A stretch of DNA of 64,000 bases from Pratylenchus scribneri (Eukaryota > Nematoda > Chromadorea > Rhabditida > Pratylenchidae). Position numbers and translations under genes: made by a program. Shown in pieces: positions 49,395-60,077 of this stretch. Where the stretch lies: the NCBI GenBank assembly GCA_030063045.1, contig JAQSEB010000059.1:2356001-2420000 (forward strand). The letters are read 5' to 3'. Position 1 is the first letter of the stretch. The number at the start of each line of letters is the position of its first letter. Under the pieces are notes generated by a model, which saw only the letters and a list, made by a program, of their open reading frames with translations, had not been told where the DNA came from and searched no databases.

Positions 49395-51870
49395 TATTGG
49401 CACGATACCGAAATTCTGTTTTAGCTTGAATTTTTACGTAACATTAAAAAGTGTAAATTATCAATGAAAATCAGAAAAACATCGAATTTACGTCAAAAAA
49501 TTGTTCGTGGAAAGGCAGACTTTACGGAAGAAAAAAACATTTTTGTGAGCAAATCCCCACTAATGAGTGATTCAATCATGAGTAAAAATTAACAAGCTGA
49601 AAGGGGGCAATACAGGGAAATGCAATTGTTATTGTGGCGGAAAGTAAAAGTGGCCACAAGTTGGCCCTGCTGACTGACAAATGAGAGGATGGCCAAGACC
49701 AGCACACGGCATGAAGACATTGGATATCCCTCAGTCAGCCACCAACTTTGACTTTTCCCTTCTCAAGGCCAAGCTTCTAAGGCTTCACGCACCTTTCCCC
49801 CTTCCCTCAATTTGGCCAATGCCATTGTGCCCAACCTTAACTTTTCAACTAATCAAAAAAGGAATAAAGATGTGGAGGAGCCTTTCAGCGGCGATTGTGG
49901 TTACTCCAGCAACGGACAAAGTTGAGAAAGAATTACTGATGAAGGGCAATGGATGAAGGAGAAGTTGATGTCAAAAAAATTTTATATAATGAATGGAAAT
50001 GGCTAATTTAAAAATGGGTAAGATGCTAATTTTGAAGAATTCATCAACTTTGGCTTCTAAAGATGTCTCCAATAGAATAACTTTAAATTGCCATTTTCAA
50101 TAAATTAATAAAAAATTATTTGAAAAGGAAATCATTGTGTTGTGATGAATTCCAATGATTGTGGAATACTGTATATGTGACTACTGTAAATTAAATATTT
50201 GAATTCTTTATATTAATTGGGCAGTGAATTGTCAAACATTTATTAATGAGAGTAAAATGTACGAAGAATACAAAATATAAAAATAAAAAAAAATGTATTT
50301 TTCGAGGAAAACAAAACATTAATTTGAATAGAATGAATAAAATTCAGTATTATTAGACATAATATTATTATTTAAATGTTGGAATTAATCATTCAAATTT
50401 GCAATCATAAAATTTTATTTCAATCTAAATATTTGCTTATTTGTTGCCACTTTGTTAGTCATTTTTGAATGTGTAAAAAGAAGGTTAAAAAATAGTTTTT
50501 ATTAGCTTTTATCACAACAGCAGAATGCATTCCGTTCACAAAATCATCATCAATTTCAACCTTTTTTTAGCTTTCATCGAATTTGAATCCCCCATTCCTC
50601 TGCCAATTAAGGTTATATTTTAGGAAATCTGTACATTTTATTTGATTCAAAAAATGATCTCGGTCAAAATATTTACTCCTCTATTTGATGCCAAATAATT
50701 TTACAACTCAACTGCCAATTTGTTTTCCTTCACCGGCACCAATTGTTGCTGTCAATTTCAATTTAAATATACAATTATAAATCAAACCCAAAATGAAATC
50801 AAAATTCAGACATCTTTCTCTAATATCAAATTTCCTTAAAAATATTATTTCTCTTGAATTCTGATTCACAAATCCGGATTCGCCTTTATTAGTCTCGAGG
50901 CACGTTTTTACCTCAAAAAAGGCGACATAGGAATAGGATATTTATTGGTTATTGGGCATTATCATGCTTGTAATTATTTTTCTGCAGAATATTTACGTAA
51001 TTTTAATCTGTCCCAAAAATGGACATAATTTTTGACCAACAGTGTAATTTTCGACTTAACAAAATCATTTTTATGGCAATTAAAATGGCCAACAATTTTG
51101 GCATTTTCCGAAAACGATTAAAGCATTAATTTGGATGTGGACTATTAATTCCCTTTTTTGATATTTAATTCCCTCGAATCCACCTCCTCACCTCATTATT
51201 TCATTCCATTCCAATGAATTTTGTAACATTTGAATTTTTACCATTTTTTATACCGGAACATCTGCTGCAGTTTCGTACTTTATCCATCCATTTTTCATCA
51301 CATTTTTCTTTTCAATTTTCTACAAATTTGATACAATCCTCATCATATGATGTACCCCAAAGCAACAAACAAATTAATGAATTATTTAAACGTCATTCGA
51401 ATTCTTAATAATAAATGTGAAGGAATGTCATCTGTCAGCCCCCAATAAAGCCTTGTACAAAATGAAAGTGTTCGTATTCATGTTCGTGTTCGAGTGAGGT
51501 CAAAAAATGCGACTATGCCATTTAACAATGCAGAGGGCGCACTTCATTCGAATTCGAACACGAAATGGACGAACTAATTTGAATTTTTTTTGAAATTTGG
51601 ACTCTCCCTTGTTTTGGAGTTAATGCTAATTGCATTAAGTCTGGGTTAATAATGGTTTTTTTTTATTTTTCCATTGTGAACACCCGTAATATTTTTTGCA
51701 TTCACTTTTACTCGAGCATTTTTGATTTTTGTGCACGCAAGAACAAGAATTCACGCACTTTTGGTGTGTTTTCACAATGAAGAGCATTCATTAACTTTTC
51801 GTCGAATATGAACATGAAGCATTCTCATTGTGAACAAATCTTAAATCGACAATAAAAAATATGCATTTAA
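49395..51870. other. Intergenic, no gene seen
   Basis: AT-rich, about 2.5 kb between the divergent Clc-like and GPCR genes. A frame at 49681-49956 has no recognisable motif. No repeat or element was recognised. Confidence 0.6.
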
Positions 51871-51881
51871 AAACATTTTAG
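51871..51881 (+). promoter_or_regulatory. Candidate trans-splice acceptor of the GPCR gene
   Basis: ACATTTTAG ends at 51881, 25 bases before the ATG at 51907. Confidence 0.4.
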
Positions 51882-51906
51882 AAACAATTAAATTGGTTAA
51901 ATTATA

Positions 51907-53337
51907 ATGAATAATAATAATTCATTATTAAATATTGATCATTTCAATCCACATCCATTTGCCAATTATGCTTATTTTGAAGTTGGTTTCTTCCCTAATC
52001 CAATCCAAATATCTTTTTCCATTATAATATGTAGATGTATATGGCCTATAAGGATGCCGGCCGTTCCTTCATGCTCTGTTTTATGGCCATAATTTTGAAT
52101 ATAATTGTCATTCCTGGCATTTTCATGAACATTTCAATCATTTATATAACAATCAAATACAAGTTTATTATTGTCCAAAATTTACAACTAATTCCCCAAA
52201 AAAGGACTTTACGTGGCACTTCCTCCTTCCTTTTGGCCCTCACTGCCCTCTATGAGGTCATCCATGAATTTGCGCATCAAGTTTTCCTGGTGGTCGCCAT
52301 TTCTGGTCACAATTTCATTTCATATTGGACTGTTTTTTGCCTGGAGGCAATCCCCCTTTGGGGATGCAGTTCCAGTGTTGTGACCATCACATTCACCGGA
52401 TTGGATCGACTCCTTCAAATTGGATGGCCAAAATGGCAAGAATATAATGTCCATATTTCGGTATTAATTGTTCAAATTAGGCATGAAAATGTGAATCGTT
52501 TCGTCTATCTTGGCTCAATGGTCATTTCCTCCCTTTTGTGCGGTTCACTAATTGCCCTCAAATTCTGGGACATTGCCGTCCATTTCCCTGATTTCCCGCA
52601 AACTGGCACTCTCAGCGATGTTTTCCTTTTCGATTTTAAACCACTTTTCTTCGTCTATATGGGCGTTTGTAACACATTGAGCATTGCTTTCTACATTGCC
52701 GTTGGCATTTCAGTTCGAAAACAAACTGGTTTTAAAATGACATAAATAAATTGAATTTATTCCTCCTTTTTTACAGCTACAAATATTGCTGTCTCAAAGG
52801 ACAGTAAAAATAATGTCCGCCTCTTCAAATCGCTGGTTGTGATTGTTTCCGTTACAATTGGTGCCTATTTGGCCACAGCCATGGTCCGGCTTGTCATTTT
52901 GCCTCCATTCCATTTGGACCAAATTTTGGTTTGGATAATTGAATTGGCCTTTGGAACTTTGTTGAATTTGGGAGTCGCATTGAATGCCCCAGTACTTTAC
53001 ATTTGCAGGTATTCATTCAAAATTTGTGCATTATTTATTTATTTATTTTCAGCCATGAATATCGAAAATGTTATAATAGAGAATTCAAATTGATTGGAAC
53101 ATTCTTTGGGGGCATTCGACCTTCGACCAGTAAATAAATAAAATAATTAATATTAAATAATATTCATTCAATTTAGTTTATTCAATCAGCCGATATTCTT
53201 CGGAAGGAGTCGACGGAAATGGAATGACCAGAAGAAGTCGTCGGACAACCACCCATCGAAGTGAAATTGAAAGAAAAAGCCAAAATGGAAAGGAGGGGAA
53301 TAAAAATAACAATAAAGTGGCACCAATTCCAGAATAA
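51907..53337 (+). CDS. Seven-transmembrane G protein-coupled receptor, srsx-like
   Basis: Rhodopsin-like receptor closest in feel to the nematode srsx class. Seven exons: 51907-51981, 52035-52162, 52205-52435, 52481-52728, 52777-53008, 53053-53129, 53177-53337; 383 residues. A short Asn-rich N-terminus leads to TM1 (FMLCFMAIILNIIVIPGIFMN). Joining exons 2 and 3 gives IKYKTLRGTSSFLLALTAL (TM2 entry). TM3 ends with FTGLDRLLQI, a DR motif; TM6 is VVIVSVTIGAYLATAMVRLVI; TM7 is IELAFGTLLNLGVALNAPVLYI, with NAPVLYICSHEYRKCY in the place of NPxxY. The basic, Ser-rich C-tail is cytoplasmic. Two introns (42 bp at 52163-52204, 45 bp at 52436-52480) are multiples of three without stops; the second begins with GC. 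No ligand can be inferred. Confidence 0.82.
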
Positions 53338-56137
53338 AAATAAAAGAATTTAATGGAAATAAAATGGAAAAATGACCTCAAAATTGTTGCCCCTTTATTT
53401 AAATATTCTAATAATTATCAATTGGTATTGGTATGATTAATCCAATCCATTTATTTCTTTCTTCCTTCCTTTATTCAATAAAATATTATCAAAAATTGCA
53501 TTAAATTAATAAAAAAAAAGCTGATGGATAATTAAAAAGGATTTAGAAGGGAATTAATGGAGGGAATGTGAATGGGAGGGAATGAATTCCCACAATGCGC
53601 ATTTTGGCTTATTTTCCGTCCAAACAATTCATTCATTCATTCAGCAGCAGCAAACATAAACGATGCTGTAAATGACAGCCGGAATCCAAACCAACAAACA
53701 AAGGACGCAGGTGACAATGACATGAACTGGAATGGAAAGAAAACATTAAATATTAATAAAAATATATAATAAATTTAATTTAACATTGCCTCTGGCAATG
53801 CATTATAATTATACTAATACCATATCCCCATTCCCACAAATTAAATAAAGGAAAAGAAAAGCCAAATGATCTTCCCAGAGGATTTTTGTAGAATTTTAAA
53901 TAAAATGAATTTCATATTTTTAGGCCCGATTTTTGTAAACTTGCCATTGCAATCATTTGCATGCAAATAGACGGCCAATGGCTTAAATGGAAATAATATT
54001 GAAATAAATATTTTTATTAGGTAAAAATTACAGGCAAAAAGAAGCAAAGAATGAATTCGATTATTGTTCGGCCGGCATCGCCCATTTTTATCGAATTTAT
54101 TCAAAGAATTCAATGAATTTAAAATGGTCTGAAAAATGCTAATTTTTATGCCAATTTTTGGGAGGTAAAATGCGCGGATTTGTTTAGGAATATTGGAAAA
54201 TGGGGGAATAATTCATTCAATCCATCCCACCTGCCGTCGCCAAATATTCCTCCTCCCTCCATTTTCGTCCATTCATTTTATTTTCAGCATCCACATTCAT
54301 CGACGCACATTCATTTCATCGAAAATATATCGACCAAAACTACTATTGAGGAGAAAAGACAACAAACAACCTTCCCTATTTTATTGGACTTTTTGATGGT
54401 CGGAAAAGATTACTAATCATCAACAAATAACAACAAAATGAATTGCAATTTTTTGCTCTTTGAACTCGTAAAATACGTTTCAAAACTCAAAAAAACAGTT
54501 AAATGTTTATTAAAGGGGAATAAAACATAATAAATGGCATTATTTTTAGAGGAAAAGCCGAGAATTGATTGAAAGGATGGAATTAGAATTTAGTTGAAAA
54601 AAAGGGAAAAGCTCATAAAAGTCGATGGAAAATGTCGTAAAATGGGGAGGACGGAATGAATGGACGGCCACTGCTGGGAATTGGGGGGAGGAAGGGGAGG
54701 GGTGGGATGAAGGCAATGTGGACGATGAGATGAATGGATGGATGGAAAATGGGGACAACCAAAATGGCCGAACAAACCACCGAGGGGGGACATTAGATTT
54801 GGATGGATATGAGGGATATGGATGGGCAAAAATGGGGAGAAAGAGATGCATTTAGAAGGGAGGATGGATAAAGGGGCATTGCTTGGCAATATATCCTTGG
54901 CTTTCCCCTACACTGCGACCGCCCTCGGGAATTGAATGTCTTTTGGATGTGAAAAGAAAGACAAATTACTCACAAAAATGTCCTCCGTCCGTCCTTCTCC
55001 CAACAATTCCCTCCTTTAATCCCCTCTTTCTTCTTTTAATCCCTTTTTTCAATACATTTCCCAAAAAGTAATAAATAATTATAGGTTATTGAAGTTGATT
55101 TGATGAAAAATAGTTTCAACAAATGTTTTGGCATAATTAATTGAAATAAAGGAAAGGAAGAGAACTGTCAATGCCAATAATGCCTAAGGGCCTCTCCTAT
55201 TCATTCTACTGTACCCCTGCCAATCACCCCGCCACTCTATCAATCAAAAATGCCCCAATGTGCCTTTTTAAAACCCACCCTTTTCCATCTCTTTTTTCTT
55301 TTCTGCTTCACATTTTTTTTATTTAATTTAAGCTAACCTCTAATCTTATCCCATTCATTGGGCCACATGGGGATTCCCTGCTCTCGCTCCAAACAATTTT
55401 AGCCTTTGATTAGGACTAAAAGGGCCAAATGAGAAAGGAGGGTGAATTTCGTAAATCTTTCAAATTCAAATTATCTAAACTCAATCAACCGTGATTCCTT
55501 CAAAAAATGGAATATAGGTGGCGCATATTTCGCTTCACCTGGATTCAACAATAAAAATAAATGAATGAAATGCAATTTTTCCAGCAAATTTCAAATTTGA
55601 TCAAAATTTCCTTTTCCCCTCCCCCTAATCAACATATTTTTCTGCAAATGTTTTGGAATTTGAAATTTGCAATGATGTTGGAAAGGAGGCTGATATCAGA
55701 TGTGGACGGATTTTCGAACCGATTTTGATTTTGGATCGAAAAAACGAACACAGGGGTGGCAGTGCCTCTAATGTGATTTTGGTGAGGGGAAATTTAGGAA
55801 TGGATAAAGAAAATGGCCAATATGATGGCCAAATGATTGTGGAATTGGTATTTTTGAATGCAATCAACATTGCTGCATCAAATCCATCATTGCCTCCGCA
55901 CAAATTGATCGATTTTTTGGGAAAATGATTGGAGGATTCGGAGCATTGGGGATAAAGGCGCTCGACTGGCTGCACCTGGATTCAGATTGGTCCAATCATT
56001 TTTGAATGCCATCCATTAATAAATATTGAATATTTAATGGCCAATTGATTCTCGGCTTTTCACCCATTCTATTTTAAATTCTTCACATTCAAATAAATCC
56101 AAATCCATATTCAATTTTGCCATTCTAATAAAAAAAG
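53338..56137. other. Intergenic, no confident gene
   Basis: AT-rich flanks with a purine-rich stretch at 54540-54880. An open stretch at 55630-55930 lacks an ATG and a clear acceptor and matches nothing I recognise. AATAAA at 53358-53363 is the likely GPCR polyadenylation signal, 21 bases after its stop. Confidence 0.5.
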
Positions 56138-58082
56138 ATGCCATCTTCCTTGCTTTTCAATTTAATATTTTTTGGATTTATTTTATTGGCCAATGCATTT
56201 TACAAACTTGACGAAGGATGTAAAAAGAAAGGATTGGAAAAGGAAGTGGAATGGATCGAAGAAATGAATGAAAATGGCAAAAAAGTGCATAAAAATGTTA
56301 AAATAAAGCATAAATTTCGGACGGTTGAATGTGGAATTGAAAGAAAGGATGAAATTAATTTTATTCTTTTGGGGGACATTGGAGGTATTTTTGATTGATT
56401 TGAATTGAATTCCACATTAATTTCTCCCAGGCTATGAATACAGTGTAAAAGAAAAAGACCATACAAAAATAATTGGGCATATCGCAACACCGGGCCAATG
56501 GCAGGTGGCAAAGGGCATCCAAAAATATGTACAAAAACAAAATAAAGAAAAAGAAGGCCATTCCTCTCATCAACATTTTGAATTGGATTTTGTCCTAAAT
56601 TTAGGCGACAATTTCTACGATTCTGGAATATGCGAAAATGATAGGGAAAAAAGATTCAAAGAAGTGAATTGAATTTCATTTAAAACCATTTAAAAATTAA
56701 ATTAAAAATTATCAGATTTTCATCAAAGTTTACATTGAATCAAATCATTTGGCAATTCCATTTTATTCAATTGCTGGCAACAATGATTATAAAGTGCCGG
56801 AAGAGAAGGAAATTTTGAATCAAAAAGGGAAAAGTGAAGCAGAAAATAGAAAAGAATTATTTAAGGAAGCGAGGAAAAGGGCAAAGGCCCAAATTGGTTA
56901 CGAATTAAATGGCCACAAAAATATTTGGTAAATTAATTGGGGATTTAGCCATTTTTGAGTCATTATTCAGGAATTTCCCAGCTGAACAATATATTGTCCA
57001 TTATCAATTACAAAAGAATGGAAAATTGGTGAATGTGATTTTTGTGATGATTGACACACTTTTGTTGTGCGGATCATCCAGAAAGGATTTTAGACGTATC
57101 GAAAATTCTGATGAAAAAGAATCTTTAAGAAAAGAGAGTTTGGAATGGTTGAAAGGGATGTTGACATTTGTGGACGAAAATTGGTTAGTTTTGGGTGGGA
57201 ATTTGGATGGATTAAATTTGCATAAAAAAGGAAACCGAATTACCTTTTTGTACTTGGCCATTATCCCCTTTATGTGACTAAAGGGGACCGATCCTTTAAA
57301 TGTGCCGGCGAACTTCAAGAATTGTTCATTAAATTCAAAGTTTGTTTGGATTTTTGGGGAATGCATGAATTTTGTGCCAATTTAGGTGACAGCCTATATT
57401 GCAGGGCATGAACACAATTTGAAATATATTAAGCCAATTAATGGCAAAATAAAGAAAATAATAAAGGAAAATAAAGTGGAAAAGGAGGAGGAAATTGGGC
57501 CAATGATACATCAAATTGTGTCCGGAGGTGGATCCAGATTGGAGGATTGCATGGATGAAAAGCATGTTGACTATATGAGATGGAATATTGATGAATGGTG
57601 AGAAGATTTACTACAAAAATAATACTAATTTTGCCTTTATTAGTTATCCAAAAGGAGTGCAAAAAGAGGGGCATCATAAAGAGGAGGAAGATCAAAGGAA
57701 GAAAAAGAAAATGAAGGAGGACGAAGAGGGGAAGAATAAAGGGAAGATGAAGGAAAAAGCTACTGATGGGAAGAAAAATAAAGAGGAGGAGAAGGATGAT
57801 GATGATGAGGATGATGGCACCGTATTCGATGGAGGCGCATTTATTGCAGTGAAAATCACCGAACAAAATGCAACTTTTGAATTTATTGCCTCGGGAAAAG
57901 AATATCCAATTGAAAATGTGGCGGAAGAACGAAAAGATTGGAAAAAGAAGGTGAAAGAAATATTCGAAAACGAAGAAAAAAGGGAACAGATGGAGAAGGA
58001 AATGATGGAAAAGAATTTCGGGAATCCAAAAGTGTTGCATCAAATTAAATTGAAACCAATCGAATGGGATAAAAAACATTAA
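56138..58082 (+). CDS. Purple acid phosphatase (TRAP-like), secreted, with altered GNHD motif
   Basis: Metallophosphoesterase of the tartrate-resistant acid phosphatase type, expected to be secreted (signal peptide SLLFNLIFFGFILLANA). Seven exons: 56138-56384, 56431-56663, 56716-56927, 56971-57183, 57231-57339, 57386-57597, 57644-58082; 554 residues against about 325 in mammalian ACP5. Metal-site motifs in order: GDIGG (about 80), LNLGDNFYDSG (about 137-147), IAGNNDYK (about 179), VLGHYPLY (about 310) and AGHEHN (about 343-348), so all metal ligands are present. The normal GNHD is GNND: the His that acts in catalysis is replaced by Asn. SGGGSRLEDC follows. The extra C-terminus has a Lys/Glu/Asp-rich tract (57660-57830) before a last segment that may still belong to the fold. 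Ends tail-to-tail with the lipase gene, 102 bp between stops. Confidence 0.87.
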
Positions 58083-58184
58083 ATTATTCATATATTATTA
58101 TTATTTCATGAGTTTTATATAAATATTATTGCTTGTTAATTGAATACATCCATTATTAATTAATTAATTAATAAATTAATTAAT

Positions 58185-59489
58185 TTATGGTACAATATGA
58201 TTGATGGCCATTTCCATTTGAATTGGGAATGTGTTCAAGAAAACTTCATCATGATTTGCATTTTCCAATATTTTTTCGCCATTTTGCCAAGGCACTTGGC
58301 CAGTCACCTTTAATTCCGCATTTCTCAATTAAATCTTCAAATTTTCATTACCTTTCCACAAACAGTGTGTCCAATCCATTGGTCCTTGAGGCTATATATT
58401 GAAAATCTGAACAAATTAATTTAAATTAAACTAATCCTTTTATCACCTATGTTGGCCTTCAAAACCACTTTGTCGGTTGATGTCCTGGAGGAATGCACTT
58501 TCAGAAGGGCAAAATCCCGAGAAAAGGCCAGTTTGAGTGTTGCAAACGGGCAAAAGTGCCAAAGCACAACCGGGGAGGGAAAGAAGGCCGAATTGAAGGG
58601 AAATGCCATGGTTGGGGCCAGCAACCCCAATGTAGGTGTCCACAAATTTGGTTAAACTTTCTGGGGTAGAATTGGTCAATAACTCCCAGACTTACGGTGC
58701 TCCCAATTGTTCGCCGGTGTCGACACATTGACCACCTAAAATTGCCTTTCTGGAAACGGGCACCCCGAGGGAATATCCAATCACATCCACTTGAAAATGG
58801 GAAATTGAATTGAATTGGACAATTTTTGATGCAACCTTGGCGGCCTGTATAAAGGCGAACAGCCACAATTAGGGCACGGACCAATTTGACATAATGGCAT
58901 TTCATCGCATATTGGGACCATCTGAGAATTTGAGGCGAAAATGAAATTGGGAAAATTGGGAAAATGGAATGGACTGGAGTGGATTTCCCTGATCCCCATT
59001 GGCGTAGGTGGTACCGTACAATTCGGCATATGAATAGCCATGTTGCCTTGAAAAAAGAGGGGAAAGGTAATAGAATGGGAAATAAACTGGAAGAAATCAG
59101 CGGAATGCTTCATTTTGTCCCAAGCCCGGTTGGAAACACCTTTTAGGGAGGGGATTTGATGGAAATAGGGAGGAGGGAATTAACCGTGGACAAAAACAAC
59201 AGGTTGATGGGTAATTGGCTCATCCGGCGTATTTCGACCACCAAATGAGCCAACAACGCCCAAATCCTTCCTGCGGAATATAAAAATGAATTTAAATTTT
59301 ATTCTTTTTTTTTCACCTTTCCAAATTATTCCGAATATCCTCGCCAAAATGTTTTGCCAACCATTGGCCAAAATGTTCGCTGAATTCGGCGCACACAAAA
59401 TTGGCCAGAAAAGGGGAAAAAAGGAAAATAATTGAAAGAAATGTGGAGGATTTTTGGGCGAATGATGACCAAAATAATAATTGAACCAT
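58185..59489 (-). CDS. Secreted class 2 triacylglycerol lipase (nematode lips family)
   Basis: Alpha/beta-hydrolase lipase of the nematode lips type. Nine exons in transcription order: 59317-59489, 59185-59270, 59088-59139, 58975-59046, 58836-58921, 58696-58789, 58447-58656, 58352-58406, 58185-58307; 316 residues, normal for the family. A hydrophobic N-terminus (TFLSIIFLFSPFLANFVCA) is a likely signal peptide. Then SEHFGQWLAKHFG, DLGVVGSFGG and the oxyanion segment PVVFVHGVSNRA; GYSYAELYGTTYANG; MKCHYVKLVRALIVAV; nucleophile elbow VDVIGYSLG (Ser near 163); TYIGVAGPNHG; catalytic Asp in FSIYSLKDQWIG; catalytic His in ANHDEVF. The triad is complete, so the enzyme should be active. Introns of 39 and 46 bp. 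It diverges from the KE-rich gene, with 590 bp between starts. Confidence 0.94.
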
Positions 59490-60069
59490 TTTTGAGAGGA
59501 GGAAGAAAGGGAAAAGAAGAATTTGGTGGGCAAAAGTCGCCGCCAAAATCAGAGAAAAAACCGGCTTATTGAGAAGAAAAGAGAAGGGCGTGAATTGGAA
59601 GGATGGATGGATGACCAATGCGATGGATCATCTTCCAAATCCGCAATTATTCTGCGCTAATCGTCACAAAAAGAAAGAGAAAGTTTAGCAAATCAACACC
59701 AATGATGGCATTCGCGCAGACTTTTTCCTTTCATTCGGGCATTTCTTCCTGCTGATTTGTTTATTATGAAAAGTTGTGCCAAAAACATCATAGGAGGGAA
59801 GGAAAAGGTAAACATTGATGCCTAAAAGGACATTTTCCCTTGGGGGGGGGAAGGAGGCAGGCAAACCATCTTCTTGATGAGGCATCTGCCTTCCGCATGG
59901 CCAATTCCCTCTCACCCCAATTTGGCCAAATCCTCCTCTAATCGATTCATTCCTTCTGACCCGCAAAGATGATGATCACAATTTTGTTATTGTTTTGATT
60001 GGAAGAAAGGACCGAACATCGAACCGAAAATATGTAAATTTCCAATTAATATTTATGAAAAATTTATTC

Positions 60070-60076
60070 ATTTTAG
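60070..60076 (+). promoter_or_regulatory. Candidate trans-splice acceptor of the KE-rich gene
   Basis: CATTTTAG ends at 60076, one base before the ATG at 60078, leaving almost no 5' UTR. This is typical of spliced-leader acceptors. Confidence 0.45.
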
Positions 60077-60077
60077 A

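Noticed and set aside
55630..55930. Open + strand stretch reading FEICNDVGKEADIRCGRIFEP and onwards
   Set aside because: It looks like coding sequence in places, but it has no ATG before the body, no good acceptor and no partner exons. It could be a fragment of an old gene; not enough to call.
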